Translations under genes and position numbers: made by a program
The notes under the pieces: generated by a model
What the model was told of the DNA's origin: nothing
The model's database searches: none
Seen by the model: only the letters and a program-made list of their open reading frames with translations
NCBI RefSeq assembly: GCF_020880415.1
Contig: NZ_JAJIUJ010000103.1
Location: 124,001 to 188,000 of the forward strand
Reading direction: 5' to 3'
From: Xanthomonas euvesicatoria pv. euvesicatoria
GTDB taxonomy: Bacteria; Pseudomonadota; Gammaproteobacteria; Xanthomonadales; Xanthomonadaceae
Length of the DNA stretch: 64,000 nt
Shown here: in pieces, positions 8,688-19,061 of the stretch
Numbering within the stretch: the stretch's first letter is position 1
How the letters are laid out: every line of letters starts with the position of its first letter

Positions 8688-10564
8688 CAACGCCCCCTCA
8701 GAAACCAACGATCGATATCGCTCAGCGTAAACCGCGCCCAGGTCGGTCGGCCATGGTTGCACTGGCCCGAGCGTTCGGTGGCTTCCATATCGCGCAGCAG
8801 CGCGTTCATTTCAGGCACGGTGAGGCGGCGGTTGGCGCGCACTGCACCGTGGCACGCCATGGTGGAGAGCAGTTCGTCGCGTGCGCTGGCGATGCGGCGG
8901 CTTTGACCATGCTCGCGCAGATCGCCCAGCACATCGCGCAGCAGCGCCTCCGGCTCGGCATTGGCCAGCAGCGCGGGAATGCTGCGCACGTGCAGCGACT
9001 GCGGGCCGGCCCGGGTGATCTCGAAGCCGAGCGTGGCCAAGGTCTCCGCTTCGCGCTCGGCGGTGTCGGCTTCGCGCTCGCCCACTGCCAGCGTCATCGG
9101 CACCAGCAAGGGCTGCGCGTGCAGGCCGATGCTGTCGTGCGCATTTTTGAGCCGCTCATAGCCGATGCGCTCATGCGCCGCGTGCATGTCGACCACGATC
9201 AAGCCTTCGGCGTTTTCGGCCAGGATGTAGATGCCGTGCAACTGCGCGACGGCATAACCGAGCGGCGGAACACCGCTGTCTTGCGCAGTTGCCGGCAACC
9301 CGGTGCCGGCCATGCTCGGCATGCCTGCCGATTGCTGCGCACTGCTGGGCGGCGGCGCGTACAGCGCGCTGTAGGCGGCGCGCGCCTCGTCCACACGCAA
9401 TCCCAGCGGCGTTTGCGAAGGCGTCCAGCTCGCGTAGTTGTAGCCGCTACCGCTGCTGCCAGCTGCGTTGCCGTGGTTAGGAACACCGCTGCCAGCAATG
9501 TTGCCCAGTCCGCCAGCGGTCGCACCTGGGTCGCCGGCACCATCGCTGCCGATACTGTTTGGCGTGACGCCGGCACGGGTATGCGCCAAGGCATCCTGCA
9601 GGGTGCGATAGACGAAATCGTGGATCAGCCGCGCTTCGCGGAAACGCACCTCGTGTTTGGCCGGGTGCACATTGACGTCCACGCGTGCCGGGTCCAGCTC
9701 CAGAAACAGCACATAGGCCGGCTGACGGCCATGAAACAGCACATCGCCGTAGGCCATCTTCACCGCATGCGCCACGCTGCGGTCCCTGACCGAACGTCCG
9801 TTGACGTAGAGGTACTGCTGGTCGGTGCTGGCACGCGAGTAATGCGGTTGCGCAACCCAGCCGTGCAGGCGCAGACCGGCGCCGCTGTGGTCCACGCGCA
9901 AGGCCTGGCGCGCAAAATCGTCGCCGAGGGTTTCGCCCAGCCGCGCGTCCGAATACAGATCGCCCGGCTTGTAGCGACGCGACGGCTTGCCGTTGTGCGA
10001 GACGCGCAATTCCACATCCGGCCGCGCCAATGCCAACGAACGCAACCACTCTTCGATGTGGCCGAGTTCGGTGCGTTCGGCACGCAGGAATTTGCGCCGC
10101 GCCGGCACGTTGAAGAACAGTTCGCGCACTTCGACCGTGGTGCCCGGCGCATGCGCGCGCGGCACCACCTCGCCCAGGCGACCGCCGTCGATTTCCAATG
10201 CGGAGCCGTGCTCGGCGTCGTGGCGACGCGAGGTCAGGGTAAAGCGGCTGACCGAGGCGATCGACGGCAAGGCTTCGCCACGGAAGCCCAGCGTGGCGAC
10301 GGTTTCCAGGTCGTCCAGCGAAGCGATCTTGCTGGTGGCATGCCGCGACACGGCCAGCGGCAGTTCGTCCGGGGCGATGCCGCCACCGTTGTCGCGGATG
10401 CGGATCAGCCGGACGCCGCCCTCCTCGAGCTCGATATCCACGCGCGTGGCGCCGGCGTCGAGTGCGTTTTCGACCAGTTCCTTGACCACCGATGCGGGCC
10501 GCTCGACGACTTCGCCGGCAGCGATCTGGTTGATCAGAATCTCGGGCAGCTGGCGGATCGCCAT
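8687..10564 (-). CDS. mutL: DNA mismatch repair protein MutL (endonuclease type)
   Basis: 625 residues from [20 protein letters not shown], the canonical MutL N-terminus (the open frame has five extra residues before it). GHKL ATPase motifs: [19 protein letters not shown] and [12 protein letters not shown]. The C-terminal domain has [12 protein letters not shown], which fits the DQHA(x)2E(x)4E endonuclease motif, plus [10 protein letters not shown] and QCNHGRPTW. This matches MutL proteins that nick DNA themselves, as in Pseudomonas, rather than E. coli MutL, which relies on MutH. A Gly/Ser/Ala-rich linker (about 330-430) joins the halves. Order amiC-mutL-DUF1684-gumN family; 138 bp separate it from amiC. 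Confidence 0.97.
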
Positions 10565-10702
10565 CAGCGCACGCTCCATTGCAGCACGCGCGAAACGCGG
10601 TAGATCGGCGGTGTGACAGGCAAGACAGAACTCGGCACGGCAATCCGGCGGCGCACAGTCGCCGTCATCTAAGGAATCAGTGCGGAATGATAGCCGAGCG
10701 GG

Positions 10703-12403
10703 TCAGCGGCTGCCGCCGGCCACGGTGCTGACTGCATCGGCTTCGGCTTGCGCACGTGCTGCGAACAACGTGCCTGGCGGCGGTTGGCGGGTAAAGAAGG
10801 TATCGATGCCGTCCAGCACGGCGCCAGCGATCTTGCGCTGATAAGCCGGATCGATCAGGCGGCGTTCTTCGTCCGGATTGGAAATGAAGGCGGTTTCCAC
10901 CAGCATTGCCGGCATGTCGGAGGTACGCAGCACCGCGAAGTTGGCGCGTTCCAGTTGCGGCTTGTGGTTGTTGCCGATGCGCTTCAATCCTCCAAGCACA
11001 TGGCCGGCGGCATCTTCGGAGGCCTTCATATGGCCGCTCTGAGCCAGGTCCAGCAACACGTTGGCCAAGGTGCTTTCGGTCTGCTGCAGGCGCACGCCGC
11101 CAACTAGATCTGCCGCGTTTTCCTTGTCGGCCAGCCAGCGCGCACGTTGCGACGAGGCTCCCTTGGTCGACAGTACGTACACCGAGGAGCCGGTGGCGCT
11201 GCGGTTTTCGGCGGCGTCGGCGTGGATGGAAATGAAGATGTCGGCCTTGGCGGCGCGGGCTTTTTGCGCACGCATCGGCAACGGAATGAACACGTCGGTA
11301 TCGCGGGTCAGGTAGGCCTTCATGCCCGGCGTGGCGTTGACCTGGCGTGCCAGTTCACGGCCGACCGCCAGGGTGACGTCCTTCTCGCGCTTGCCGGTGG
11401 GACCCATGGCGCCCGGGTCCTGGCCGCCGTGGCCCGGGTCGATCGCCACGATCAACGGCCGCATGCCCGGCGCCATCTTGACCCGCGACGCTTCGCTTGG
11501 CAGCACGGGGCGCGGCGGCAGGTCGTCGTCGCCTGCAGCAGCCACCGCGCTCGAGGCGCTATTGGGGGCATTTGCCGCGGCATTACCGGACGTTGCGCCC
11601 ATCGGTGCGCTGCCGCCATTCAAGATGGCAGCTGCAGATGCGCTGCTGCCCGCCACCACCGCGCCGGACGTGACGTTGGCAGCGGCCCCGGTGGCACGGT
11701 TCGGCGTGTTGCCGGTAACGCCGGTCGGCGCTGGTGCACCGGAGGTGGCAGGCCGAGGCGTCGGCACACCGGTAGCGACAGTGGTCGGTACCGGGGCCTG
11801 AGTGACAGTGGGCATCGCCGATGCCGGCACAGACGGTGCAGGCGGCGCAGTCGACGGCTGGGACGGCGGCACCGAGGAGGCACGTTGCGCAGATGCGGCC
11901 AGGGCTGCCGTTGCGCGTGCAGCTTCGGCCTGCGCATTGAGCGGACGCGGCGCCGGGGCTGCCGTCGGTACAGCCGCAGCAACGGCGGAGGCCGCCGCCG
12001 GCGCCGGATCGCCAGGCCATTCGATCACCAATGTCGACACGCTACCCAGCGTCTGCATCTGCGGCTTGAGCGGCGTCACCGGCGTTGCCAGTTCGAACAC
12101 CACACGGAATGTGCCAGGCACCGGCTGACCGGTGCGTACCGAAGTCACCAATCCGGCAGCGGACGGCAGCTTGAGACCGCGCATGCCCGAGGATTCGGGA
12201 AAATCGACAACCAGGCGCGTCGGGTTCGCCAGCGAGAGCGTTTTGAAGCCGCCGCTGCCGGCCAGTTGAATTTCTGCACGGGTCCCGGTGGCCCCGGTAC
12301 TGACGCCAACCCCCTTGATTTCGCCGCCCCATGCAGCAAAAACCGCCAGGCTCAAGCTGGCGGTCAGGGCGGAAAGACAGAACTGGCGGATCCCCGGTGT
12401 CAT
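10703..12403 (-). CDS. amiC: N-acetylmuramoyl-L-alanine amidase with AMIN domain
   Basis: 566 residues from MTPGIRQFCL, which starts a signal peptide ending near FAAWGGE. An AMIN domain follows (about 35-130; RLVVDFPESSGM), then an unusually long low-complexity linker rich in Ala, Pro, Thr and Ser (about 140-310), then an Amidase_3 catalytic domain with zinc ligands in IVAIDPGHGGQDPGA, KEKDVTL, DIFISIHADA and the catalytic Glu in MLVETAFISN. It cleaves septal peptidoglycan and normally needs an EnvC/NlpD activator. It is placed as amiB is in E. coli (tsaE-amiB-mutL). The linker is longer and more repetitive than in enterobacterial homologues. Confidence 0.93.
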   Translation of the reverse strand: MTPGIRQFCLSALTASLSLAVFAAWGGEIKGVGVSTGATGTRAEIQLAGSGGFKTLSLANPTRLVVDFPESSGMRGLKLPSAAGLVTSVRTGQPVPGTFRVVFELATPVTPLKPQMQTLGSVSTLVIEWPGDPAPAAASAVAAAVPTAAPAPRPLNAQAEAARATAALAASAQRASSVPPSQPSTAPPAPSVPASAMPTVTQAPVPTTVATGVPTPRPATSGAPAPTGVTGNTPNRATGAAANVTSGAVVAGSSASAAAILNGGSAPMGATSGNAAANAPNSASSAVAAAGDDDLPPRPVLPSEASRVKMAPGMRPLIVAIDPGHGGQDPGAMGPTGKREKDVTLAVGRELARQVNATPGMKAYLTRDTDVFIPLPMRAQKARAAKADIFISIHADAAENRSATGSSVYVLSTKGASSQRARWLADKENAADLVGGVRLQQTESTLANVLLDLAQSGHMKASEDAAGHVLGGLKRIGNNHKPQLERANFAVLRTSDMPAMLVETAFISNPDEERRLIDPAYQRKIAGAVLDGIDTFFTRQPPPGTLFAARAQAEADAVSTVAGGSR

Positions 12404-12451
12404 GGCGCTGGATTCAAGCATCCAACTGTGTGAATTGCAAGGCAATTTCCC

Positions 12452-12973
12452 TTAATAATCCATAACCTGGCGTTCATTCTTCTCGTGCGGCGGCAAAAGG
12501 GCCTGCAACTGGGGCTGCCGTGACAGCCTTTCCATCCAGGCATGCCCGATCGCACTGCGGCCCAGCAACCGAACGCTGCGGCCTTCGCCAGCCACGGCCA
12601 GTTCAACGTCCAGATCGACTGGCGGCAGCACGCCAGCACCGCGCTCCGGCCATTCGACCAGCCACAAGCTCGCACTGCCCTCGTCGAGCCCGAGAAAATC
12701 CAGCTCGCCGGCATGGCCAATGCGGTACAGGTCCAGGTGCCAGGCTTCATCGCCGGTTGCCAGCGGATAGCGTTCGACCAAGGTGTAGGTGGGGCTGCGA
12801 ATCGGCCCGGTGACACCGAGTGCGCGCAACAGCGCGCGCGCGAGCGTGGACTTGCCCGCGCCCAGGTCGCCATGCAACTGCACCACCGCGCTGGCCGGTC
12901 GCACTGCGGCCAGCGCCTGGCCCAGGGTTTCGGTGGCCTGCACGTCGTGCAGTTGTCCGTTGAGGTCGATCAT
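12452..12973 (-). CDS. tsaE: tRNA threonylcarbamoyladenosine ATPase TsaE
   Basis: 173 residues. Walker A is GDLGAGKSTLARALLR (about 35-50), followed by the conserved SPTYTLVERY and HLDLYR motifs and LVEWPERG. TsaE drives the TsaBD complex that makes t6A at position 37 of ANN-decoding tRNAs. Its ATG overlaps the nnr stop as ATGA, so the two are translationally coupled. The C-terminus is about 15-20 residues longer than in E. coli YjeE. Confidence 0.96.
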   Translation of the reverse strand: MIDLNGQLHDVQATETLGQALAAVRPASAVVQLHGDLGAGKSTLARALLRALGVTGPIRSPTYTLVERYPLATGDEAWHLDLYRIGHAGELDFLGLDEGSASLWLVEWPERGAGVLPPVDLDVELAVAGEGRSVRLLGRSAIGHAWMERLSRQPQLQALLPPHEKNERQVMDY

Positions 12974-14457
12974 GCGATGGCTCCAGCGTTGGCGAGGCGG
13001 CGCAGCTCGGCAAGCAGGTCGGTGGGCAGCAGGCCGCGCTCGCCTGCGTGCGCGGCCGCATCGCCGGCACAGGCGTGCAACAAGGCGCCAAGGCTGGCGG
13101 CATCGAACGGCGAGAAGCCCTGCGCCAGCAAAGCCGCGATGACGCCGGTCAACAGATCGCCCATCCCGCCGACCGCCATGCCGGGATTGCCCGCATCGAT
13201 GATGCGCGGCAAGTGACCTGGCGACGCGACCACGGTGCCGGCGCCCTTGAGCACCACCACGGCGTCGTAGCGTTTTGCGAGTGCAGCGGCAGCAGCCGGA
13301 CGATCGCGCTGAATCTGTCGGGTCGAAAGGCCAAGCAGACGACCGGCTTCGCCCGGATGTGGCGTCAAGATGCGCGGACCATGCGCTGCAACGTCGGTGG
13401 AGGCCAGCAGATTCAGCCCATCGGCATCGATCACCACCGCCTTAGCGGCGCCCAGCGCCGCACGCCACAACGCCTGCGCCCAGGCATCCTGCCCTAGCCC
13501 GGGCCCGAGCGCGACTACATCTGCCGCCTCGGCCAATGTGGCGATGTCGTCATCGGCCTGCACGGCACGCACCATCGCTTCGGGGCAGCGCGCCAGCAGC
13601 GGCGTGACATGCTCGGCGCGCGTTGCGACCTGCACCAACCCGGCGCCGCTGCGCAACGCCGCTTCGGCGGTCAGCATGATCGCGCCACCGCTGCCGAGAT
13701 TGCCGCCCACGCACAGCACCCGCCCCGATTCGCCCTTGTGCGTGTTGCGGCGACGCGGGCGCAATTGCGCCGCAAGTGCCTCGCCATTCCAACTGTGTGC
13801 GGCTGGCGTGAGCCCGTCGAACGCTGAAACCGGCACCTCCAGCGCGGCGATCTGACGCTTGCCGGCATGTTCCAGCGCATCGCCGGTGTAGAGCCCCACA
13901 TGCGGCACGATGAACTGCAAGGTCAGTGCTGCGCGTACCGCCGCACCGAAAGCCACCCCATGGTCGGCATCGATGCCGCTGGGCACATCCAGCGCAAACA
14001 CCGGCACGCCTGCCGCGTTGATGGCGTCGATCAGGGCGGCGGTTGCATCATCGGGTGCGCGATTCAGGCCGATGCCGAACAGCGCATCGACGATCACATC
14101 GGCCTGCGCCAGCGGACACGGAAACAATTCGATTGCCCCACCGACGGCGAGGTAGTCGGTACAGGCGCGCTGCGCCAGATCCGAGCCGGGGCCGTGTTCG
14201 GGCAGGTGCACCACGCGCACCTGACGCCCTGCGCGGTGTGCCAGGCGCGCCAGTACATAGCCGTCGCCCCCATTGTTGCCGGTGCCGCAGACCACCACGA
14301 TGCGGCGCGCCTTCGGCCAGCGCTCCAGCAACCACTGCCAGGCCGCCTGCCCGGCGCGTTGCATCAGGGTGTAGCCGTCGCCGCCGAGCAGCGTGGTGGC
14401 CTGCGCATCGAGCGTGCGCGCGGCGGTGGTGTCGTAAAGATCGAGCGGTGCGTACAT
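12970..14457 (-). CDS. nnr: Bifunctional NAD(P)H-hydrate epimerase/dehydratase
   Basis: 495 residues from MYAPLDLYDTTAARTLD; the frame is open far upstream, but that stretch is antisense to queG. N-terminal YjeF epimerase domain (1-215): VVCGTGNNGGDGYVLARLA, then DALFGIGLNR. C-terminal ribokinase-like dehydratase (about 225-495): GRVLCVGGNLGSGGAI, LTPHPGEAGRLLG and the GMAVGGMGDLLTG active-site loop. It repairs damaged NADHX/NADPHX. First gene of nnr-tsaE-amiC-mutL; its start is only 24 bp from that of queG. Confidence 0.95.
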   Translation of the reverse strand: MYAPLDLYDTTAARTLDAQATTLLGGDGYTLMQRAGQAAWQWLLERWPKARRIVVVCGTGNNGGDGYVLARLAHRAGRQVRVVHLPEHGPGSDLAQRACTDYLAVGGAIELFPCPLAQADVIVDALFGIGLNRAPDDATAALIDAINAAGVPVFALDVPSGIDADHGVAFGAAVRAALTLQFIVPHVGLYTGDALEHAGKRQIAALEVPVSAFDGLTPAAHSWNGEALAAQLRPRRRNTHKGESGRVLCVGGNLGSGGAIMLTAEAALRSGAGLVQVATRAEHVTPLLARCPEAMVRAVQADDDIATLAEAADVVALGPGLGQDAWAQALWRAALGAAKAVVIDADGLNLLASTDVAAHGPRILTPHPGEAGRLLGLSTRQIQRDRPAAAAALAKRYDAVVVLKGAGTVVASPGHLPRIIDAGNPGMAVGGMGDLLTGVIAALLAQGFSPFDAASLGALLHACAGDAAAHAGERGLLPTDLLAELRRLANAGAIA

Positions 14458-14481
14458 GCAGGGAATTCTATACTTGTCGCC

Positions 14482-15549
14482 ATGTCTGCCGCCCTTGCCC
14501 ACCCCGACCCTGCCGATGCCGCTGCGCGCATTCGCGTGCTTGCGCGCGAAGCCGGCTTTCAACGGTGCGGCATCACCGGCATTGAGCTGGGCGAGGACGA
14601 GGTGCATCTGCGCAGCTGGCTGGAAGAAGGCCTGTACGGGACCATGCACTGGATGGCCCAGCACGGCGATAAACGCTCGCGCCCGCAGGAACTGGTTCCC
14701 GGCACCCTGCGCGTGTTGTCGGTTGGCATGGATTACGGCCGCAAGGACGACACCGAAGCCTGGAACACCTTGCACGACGGCAACCGCGCCTATGTGGCGC
14801 GCTATGCGCTGGGGCGCGACTATCACAAGCTGATGCGCAACCGGCTGCAGAAGCTCGCCGAGCGCATCCAGGGCGAAATCGGCCCATTCGGGTTCCGCGT
14901 GTTCGTCGATTCGGCGCCGGTGCTGGAGCGCGCATTGGCACGCAATGCCGGTCTGGGCTGGATCGGCAAACACACCTGCCTGATCGATCGTCATGGTGGC
15001 TCGTGGTTCTTTCTCGGCGAGATCTACCTCGACCTGCCACTGCCGATCGACACGCCCGCCACCGCGCATTGCGGCACCTGCACGCGCTGCATCGATATCT
15101 GCCCGACGCAAGCCATCATCGCCCCCTACCGGCTGGATGCGCGCCGCTGCATCGCATACCTCACCATCGAACACGACGGCGCAATTCCCGAAGACATGCG
15201 CAAGCCGATCGGCAACCGCATCTTCGGCTGCGACGACTGCCAGCTGATCTGCCCCTGGAACAAGTTCGCCAAGCGCACCGACGAAGCCGATTTCCGCGCC
15301 CGCAACGACCTGGACGTGGCCACGCTGCCGCAGTTGTTCGCCTGGAACGAGGACGAGTTCCTGCGCCGCACCGAGGGTAGCCCGATCCGCCGCAGCGGAC
15401 ACGAGCGCTGGCTGCGCAATATTGCCGTGGGCCTGGGCAATGCGCCTGGCACGCCAGAGGTCCTGGCCGCACTGCAAGCGCGTCGCCACGACGACTCGGC
15501 GCTGGTGCGCGAACACGTTGGCTGGGCGCTGGCGCAACACGACCTCTGA
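14482..15549 (+). CDS. queG: Epoxyqueuosine reductase
   Basis: 355 residues from MSAALAHPDPADAAARI. Cobalamin-dependent reductase completing queuosine synthesis in tRNA. Visible: RYALGRDYHKLMRNRLQKL, the catalytic-Asp region FVDSAPVLERALARNAGLGWIG, and two 4Fe-4S clusters, CGTCTRCIDICPTQAI (about 194-209) and CDDCQLICPWNKF (about 251). The C-terminal part has the short HEAT-like tail. It is divergent from nnr with 24 bp between the start codons, as yjeS/yjeF are paired in E. coli, so each promoter must overlap the other gene or the shared gap. Confidence 0.96.
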   Translation: MSAALAHPDPADAAARIRVLAREAGFQRCGITGIELGEDEVHLRSWLEEGLYGTMHWMAQHGDKRSRPQELVPGTLRVLSVGMDYGRKDDTEAWNTLHDGNRAYVARYALGRDYHKLMRNRLQKLAERIQGEIGPFGFRVFVDSAPVLERALARNAGLGWIGKHTCLIDRHGGSWFFLGEIYLDLPLPIDTPATAHCGTCTRCIDICPTQAIIAPYRLDARRCIAYLTIEHDGAIPEDMRKPIGNRIFGCDDCQLICPWNKFAKRTDEADFRARNDLDVATLPQLFAWNEDEFLRRTEGSPIRRSGHERWLRNIAVGLGNAPGTPEVLAALQARRHDDSALVREHVGWALAQHDL

Positions 15550-15672
15550 CCCGCACGCGTCGCGCATGCAGCAGCTGCGGCCTGCACGTGCACGCGATCG
15601 GCGCAGCCACCGGCGGCATCGGCATTCGCAGCCGATCACCCATGACCGTCGTCGTTACGGGATAATGCAGCG

Positions 15673-17010
15673 ATGGCCGACCGCAACGATCAGATCCTCA
15701 CTCCCAGCCAGCTCAATTCACTGGCGCGCGACCTGCTGGAAGGCAGCTTCCCGCTGGTGTGGGTGGAAGCCGAACTGAGCAGCGTCACCCGTCCCGCGTC
15801 GGGACATCTGTATTTCACACTCAAGGATGCGCGCGCGCAGATCCGCTGCGCGATGTTCAAGCCCAAGAGCACCTGGCTGAAATTTCAGCCGCGCGAAGGC
15901 CTGCGCGTGCTCGCGCGCGGGCGCCTGACCCTGTACGAAGCACGCGGCGACTATCAGCTGGTGCTCGACCATATGGAAGAAGCCGGCGAAGGCGCCCTGC
16001 GTCGCGCCTTCGACGAACTGCGCGCGCGTCTTGCCGCCGAAGGCCTGTTCGATGCCGAGCGCAAGCAGGCACTGCCTGCGCATGTGCAGCGGCTGGCGGT
16101 GATCACCTCGCCCAGCGGCGCGGCGGTGCGCGATGTGCTCAGCGTGCTGGCGCGGCGTTTTCCGCTGCTCGAAGTGGATCTACTGCCCTCGCTGGTGCAA
16201 GGCGACAGCGCTGCCGCACAGATCACCTCACTGCTGCAACGCGCCGATGCTTCCGGGCGCTACGACGTCATCCTGATCACCCGCGGTGGCGGCTCGCTGG
16301 AAGATCTGTGGGCCTTCAACGACGAACGCCTGGCGCGCGCGATCGCCGCCGCGCAGACGCCGGTGGTGTCTGCAGTCGGCCACGAGACCGACTTCAGCCT
16401 CAGCGATTTCGTGGCCGACGTGCGTGCGCCCACGCCCTCGGTCGCGGCCGAATTGCTGGTGCCCGATCAACGCGAGCTGGTCGCGCGCGTGCGGCGTGCG
16501 CAGGCACGCATGACCCAACTGCAGCAACACGCCTTGGGCAATGCCATGCAACGCGCAGACAGACTGGCACTGCGCCTGCGTGCGCAGAGCCCGCAGGCGC
16601 GCCTGCAACTGCTCCATCGCCGCCAGCAAGACGCCGGTCGCCAGCTGCGTGCGCGCATGATGCAGGTGCTCGAACGCTTGCAGGCGCGTGTGCAGCAGGG
16701 GCAAGCGCAGCTGCAAGCACACAACCCGCAACGCCAGCTGGCCGGCTTGCAGCAACGCCTGCGGGCACTGCACCCGCAGGCGGCGATGCAACGCCGCCTG
16801 CAGCATGATCAGCTGCAACTGCGCAGCATTGCACGCTCGCTGGAAGCGGTCAGCCCGCTGGCCACAGTCGCGCGCGGCTACGCCATCGTGACCCGCCCTG
16901 CCGACGGCAGCGTGGTGCGCAGCGCCGCCGAGGTGGTCACGGGCGAACGCCTGCGCGCGCAGCTGGCCGATGGCAGCATCCAGGTGCGTGTGGAGTCTGG
17001 CGAAAGCTGA
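15673..17010 (+). CDS. xseA: Exodeoxyribonuclease VII large subunit
   Basis: 445 residues, normal length. N-terminal OB fold (residues 10-110, [20 protein letters not shown]), catalytic core with [32 protein letters not shown] and [22 protein letters not shown], then a long Gln/Arg-rich coiled coil (about 260-400) and a C-terminal domain ending with [10 protein letters not shown]. It forms the nuclease with XseB, which is not in the window. It begins 123 bp after queG in the same direction. Confidence 0.97.
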   Translation: MADRNDQILTPSQLNSLARDLLEGSFPLVWVEAELSSVTRPASGHLYFTLKDARAQIRCAMFKPKSTWLKFQPREGLRVLARGRLTLYEARGDYQLVLDHMEEAGEGALRRAFDELRARLAAEGLFDAERKQALPAHVQRLAVITSPSGAAVRDVLSVLARRFPLLEVDLLPSLVQGDSAAAQITSLLQRADASGRYDVILITRGGGSLEDLWAFNDERLARAIAAAQTPVVSAVGHETDFSLSDFVADVRAPTPSVAAELLVPDQRELVARVRRAQARMTQLQQHALGNAMQRADRLALRLRAQSPQARLQLLHRRQQDAGRQLRARMMQVLERLQARVQQGQAQLQAHNPQRQLAGLQQRLRALHPQAAMQRRLQHDQLQLRSIARSLEAVSPLATVARGYAIVTRPADGSVVRSAAEVVTGERLRAQLADGSIQVRVESGES

Positions 17011-17205
17011 CCGCAAGCCATGCGCAGCGCCGTGGCTCCTGCAGCAAGGCCGGCGCCGAGCGCTGACATGAACTCTTCGAAGGTGCCCATTGCACGGAGT
17101 GCCACAAGGATAGGCGCGGTGCCAGAGAGCGCCTTCGAAACACGCCACAGGGCCGGGCGAGTCCGCGATTTCGCTGGAGCAGGGCCGCCAGCAGCACTTC
17201 AACGT

Positions 17206-17231
17206 TGAGCACCTTCGCAGGAAGGTGCTCA
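17206..17231. terminator. Perfect 11-bp hairpin between xseA and the acvB-like gene
   Basis: TGAGCACCTTC and GAAGGTGCTCA pair perfectly around GCAG. No T-run follows on either strand, so it is an RNA hairpin of unknown role between two convergent genes, possibly a factor-assisted terminator or mRNA end stabiliser. The rest of 17011-17302 shows no gene. Confidence 0.4.
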
Positions 17232-17302
17232 TTGGCGATCACCGCTTGTCGATCAACCGCTCCAGAAAACGTTATGCAACGCTTCGTCGGTTGCAAGCGG
17301 CT

Positions 17303-18565
17303 TCAGGAGCGGCTCGCTGTTTCCGCGATCGGCGTCCGCGCTGCATGCTGCCAGCCCTCCATCAGCAGATTGGCCAGCACCACCGGATCGTGGTCGAAGT
17401 GATGCCCACCCGGACGCGCCAGCACCTGCACGCCACGTGCGCGCAGCTCCGGGCACAGCGTGTCCTTTTCTTCGTCGCCGTAGATGCATTGCAGGCGGTG
17501 CGCGTCCAACGCCTGGATGGCCGGCTCCACATCGCGCTCGGCGTCGTTATGCCAGCCCAGCCAGCCACCGACGCGCACCTTGAAGTCGGCCTCGTGGCCC
17601 AGGCCGAGCAGGCTGACGAACTGCACCGAAGCGCGTTGCTGGGGCGACAGTTCCGGATAGGCGAACGGCAACACATCGGCACCGAACGAGTACCCAACAA
17701 GGGCGACGTGCTGGATATGCCAGCGCTGGCGATAGCTGGCCATCACCCGATCCAGATCCGCCCCGACCTGCTGCGGCGTGCGGCTGCCCCAGAAGTAGCG
17801 CAGGCTATTCCAGCCCACCACCGACACGCCCTGCTGCTGCAACTGCGCGGCAATGCCTTTATCCAGCTCGCGCCAGCCGCCATCGCCGGACAACATCACC
17901 ACCAAACGGTCGCTGCCAGGTGCGTGGAGTTCCACTAGCGGCAGGTCGCCCAGGCCCTGCGACTGCGCAGCCAGGAAGTGCCCGCGTGTGGCCGCTGCGA
18001 TCTGCATCGGGCTGGATGCATCGGCCAGATCGTCCAGGAAGCCCTGACTGGCATTGGGCAGATCGCGCGAGCACGCCAGGCCTGGATCCTTGGTGCCGGC
18101 GTCGGCAACCACCGCGCCGCCCAATACGTCGGGCGCGGCCGAGGCCACCGCCTGACGCGCCAGCACCGCGCCATCGCCCTGCCCCACCAGCACCGGCGGC
18201 AGGAACGCATCGACGTGTTCGGCGCGCAACAATTTCTTGCCCAGTCGCTCGGCATCGTCGGCCAGCGAGCTGCAGGCGGCTTGGTGCGAGCGCACGTGTT
18301 CACGATAGTTTGCGGTGTCGACCACTGCCACCAGCGCGCCATCGTCGCTCAGCAGGTCAGCCAGCTTCTGGCTGTCTTGCGGATGAGCGCTGTCGGGCAG
18401 CAGGATCACCATCGCCTTGGGCGTCCCTTCCGGGCGGAGAACTTCGACCGAGCCGTAATGCCCAGCCGTATTACTGTCCTGCAGATGCCGCGCCACGGCA
18501 TAGCCGCTGCCGCCGATCAGCAAGATCGCAATCACCCAACGAAACATTTTGATCCCCATGCCCAT
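17303..18565 (-). CDS. AcvB/VirJ-family periplasmic alpha/beta-hydrolase
   Basis: 420 residues; alternative starts at M3 or M7 (MFRWVIAILLIGG) would shorten it slightly. An N-terminal signal/anchor is followed by two hydrolase-like halves. The C-terminal half carries the VirJ pattern LSGDGGWRELDKGIAAQL, the nucleophile elbow GYSFGADVLPF and the His-bearing GGHHFDHDP. In Agrobacterium, AcvB acts in the periplasm on aminoacylated phosphatidylglycerol and VirJ supports T-DNA transfer, so this is likely an envelope lipid hydrolase; the exact substrate is inference. It stands alone, with no mprF/lpiA-type synthase adjacent. Confidence 0.85.
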   Translation of the reverse strand: MGMGIKMFRWVIAILLIGGSGYAVARHLQDSNTAGHYGSVEVLRPEGTPKAMVILLPDSAHPQDSQKLADLLSDDGALVAVVDTANYREHVRSHQAACSSLADDAERLGKKLLRAEHVDAFLPPVLVGQGDGAVLARQAVASAAPDVLGGAVVADAGTKDPGLACSRDLPNASQGFLDDLADASSPMQIAAATRGHFLAAQSQGLGDLPLVELHAPGSDRLVVMLSGDGGWRELDKGIAAQLQQQGVSVVGWNSLRYFWGSRTPQQVGADLDRVMASYRQRWHIQHVALVGYSFGADVLPFAYPELSPQQRASVQFVSLLGLGHEADFKVRVGGWLGWHNDAERDVEPAIQALDAHRLQCIYGDEEKDTLCPELRARGVQVLARPGGHHFDHDPVVLANLLMEGWQHAARTPIAETASRS

Positions 18566-19061
18566 GACGGCAGTCCCTTGATAGCGGTTGCGATTTGACC
18601 ACAGCAGACACGGCCGGTTTCACTGCGTATGCACGCGGTGTTCATCGCTGTTAAGCCAACTGAACCCCACCTTGCGCACAACGCTTGGTCAGCGCGGCGC
18701 ATCGCCTGCAAGCGCCCACTGCACCGCTAACGGCCGGGGATTGCCGCCTCGGAAATTTCGCTTGCGTTCGTCGTCCTCGGAACGTTGCTGGATGGAAGCG
18801 CCCGCCGTCCGCGGGTCCTCGATCCCCAGAGGCGCTCGCGCGACTGCAGCGCTCTTTCGGCAGTGTTTCTCGTCGTGCACGACAGATGCCTTTCTCGCCT
18901 AGCCGCGCCCCGAGCCGACTCTGTCGGAGCGAACACGCCCCCGCCAAGGCGTCCCCAGATTTTAGGGCCGAGCCGAAAGCGCTCGCGGCGACAGCGACGG
19001 CAAGCCGAAGCCTGCAGTCACGAACCGCACGATCGACGCGCCCATCCGCCGTAGGTCGTCG
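18566..19061. other. Intergenic region without a recognisable gene
   Basis: About 500 bp between the acvB-like gene and the SUMF1 gene. Short open frames occur on both strands, but none has a ribosome site or a recognisable product. The segment 18690-19050 is GC-rich and could be a decayed gene or an untranslated RNA; nothing in the sequence decides this. Confidence 0.4.

Noticed and set aside
14458-15639. N-terminal extension of nnr to 889 residues
   Set aside because: The extension is antisense to queG and is unlike any YjeF protein; the start at 14457 gives the normal family length.
17011-17302. Possible small gene or slyX-like frame between xseA and the acvB-like gene
   Set aside because: Short frames only, none with coding character; only the hairpin is supported.
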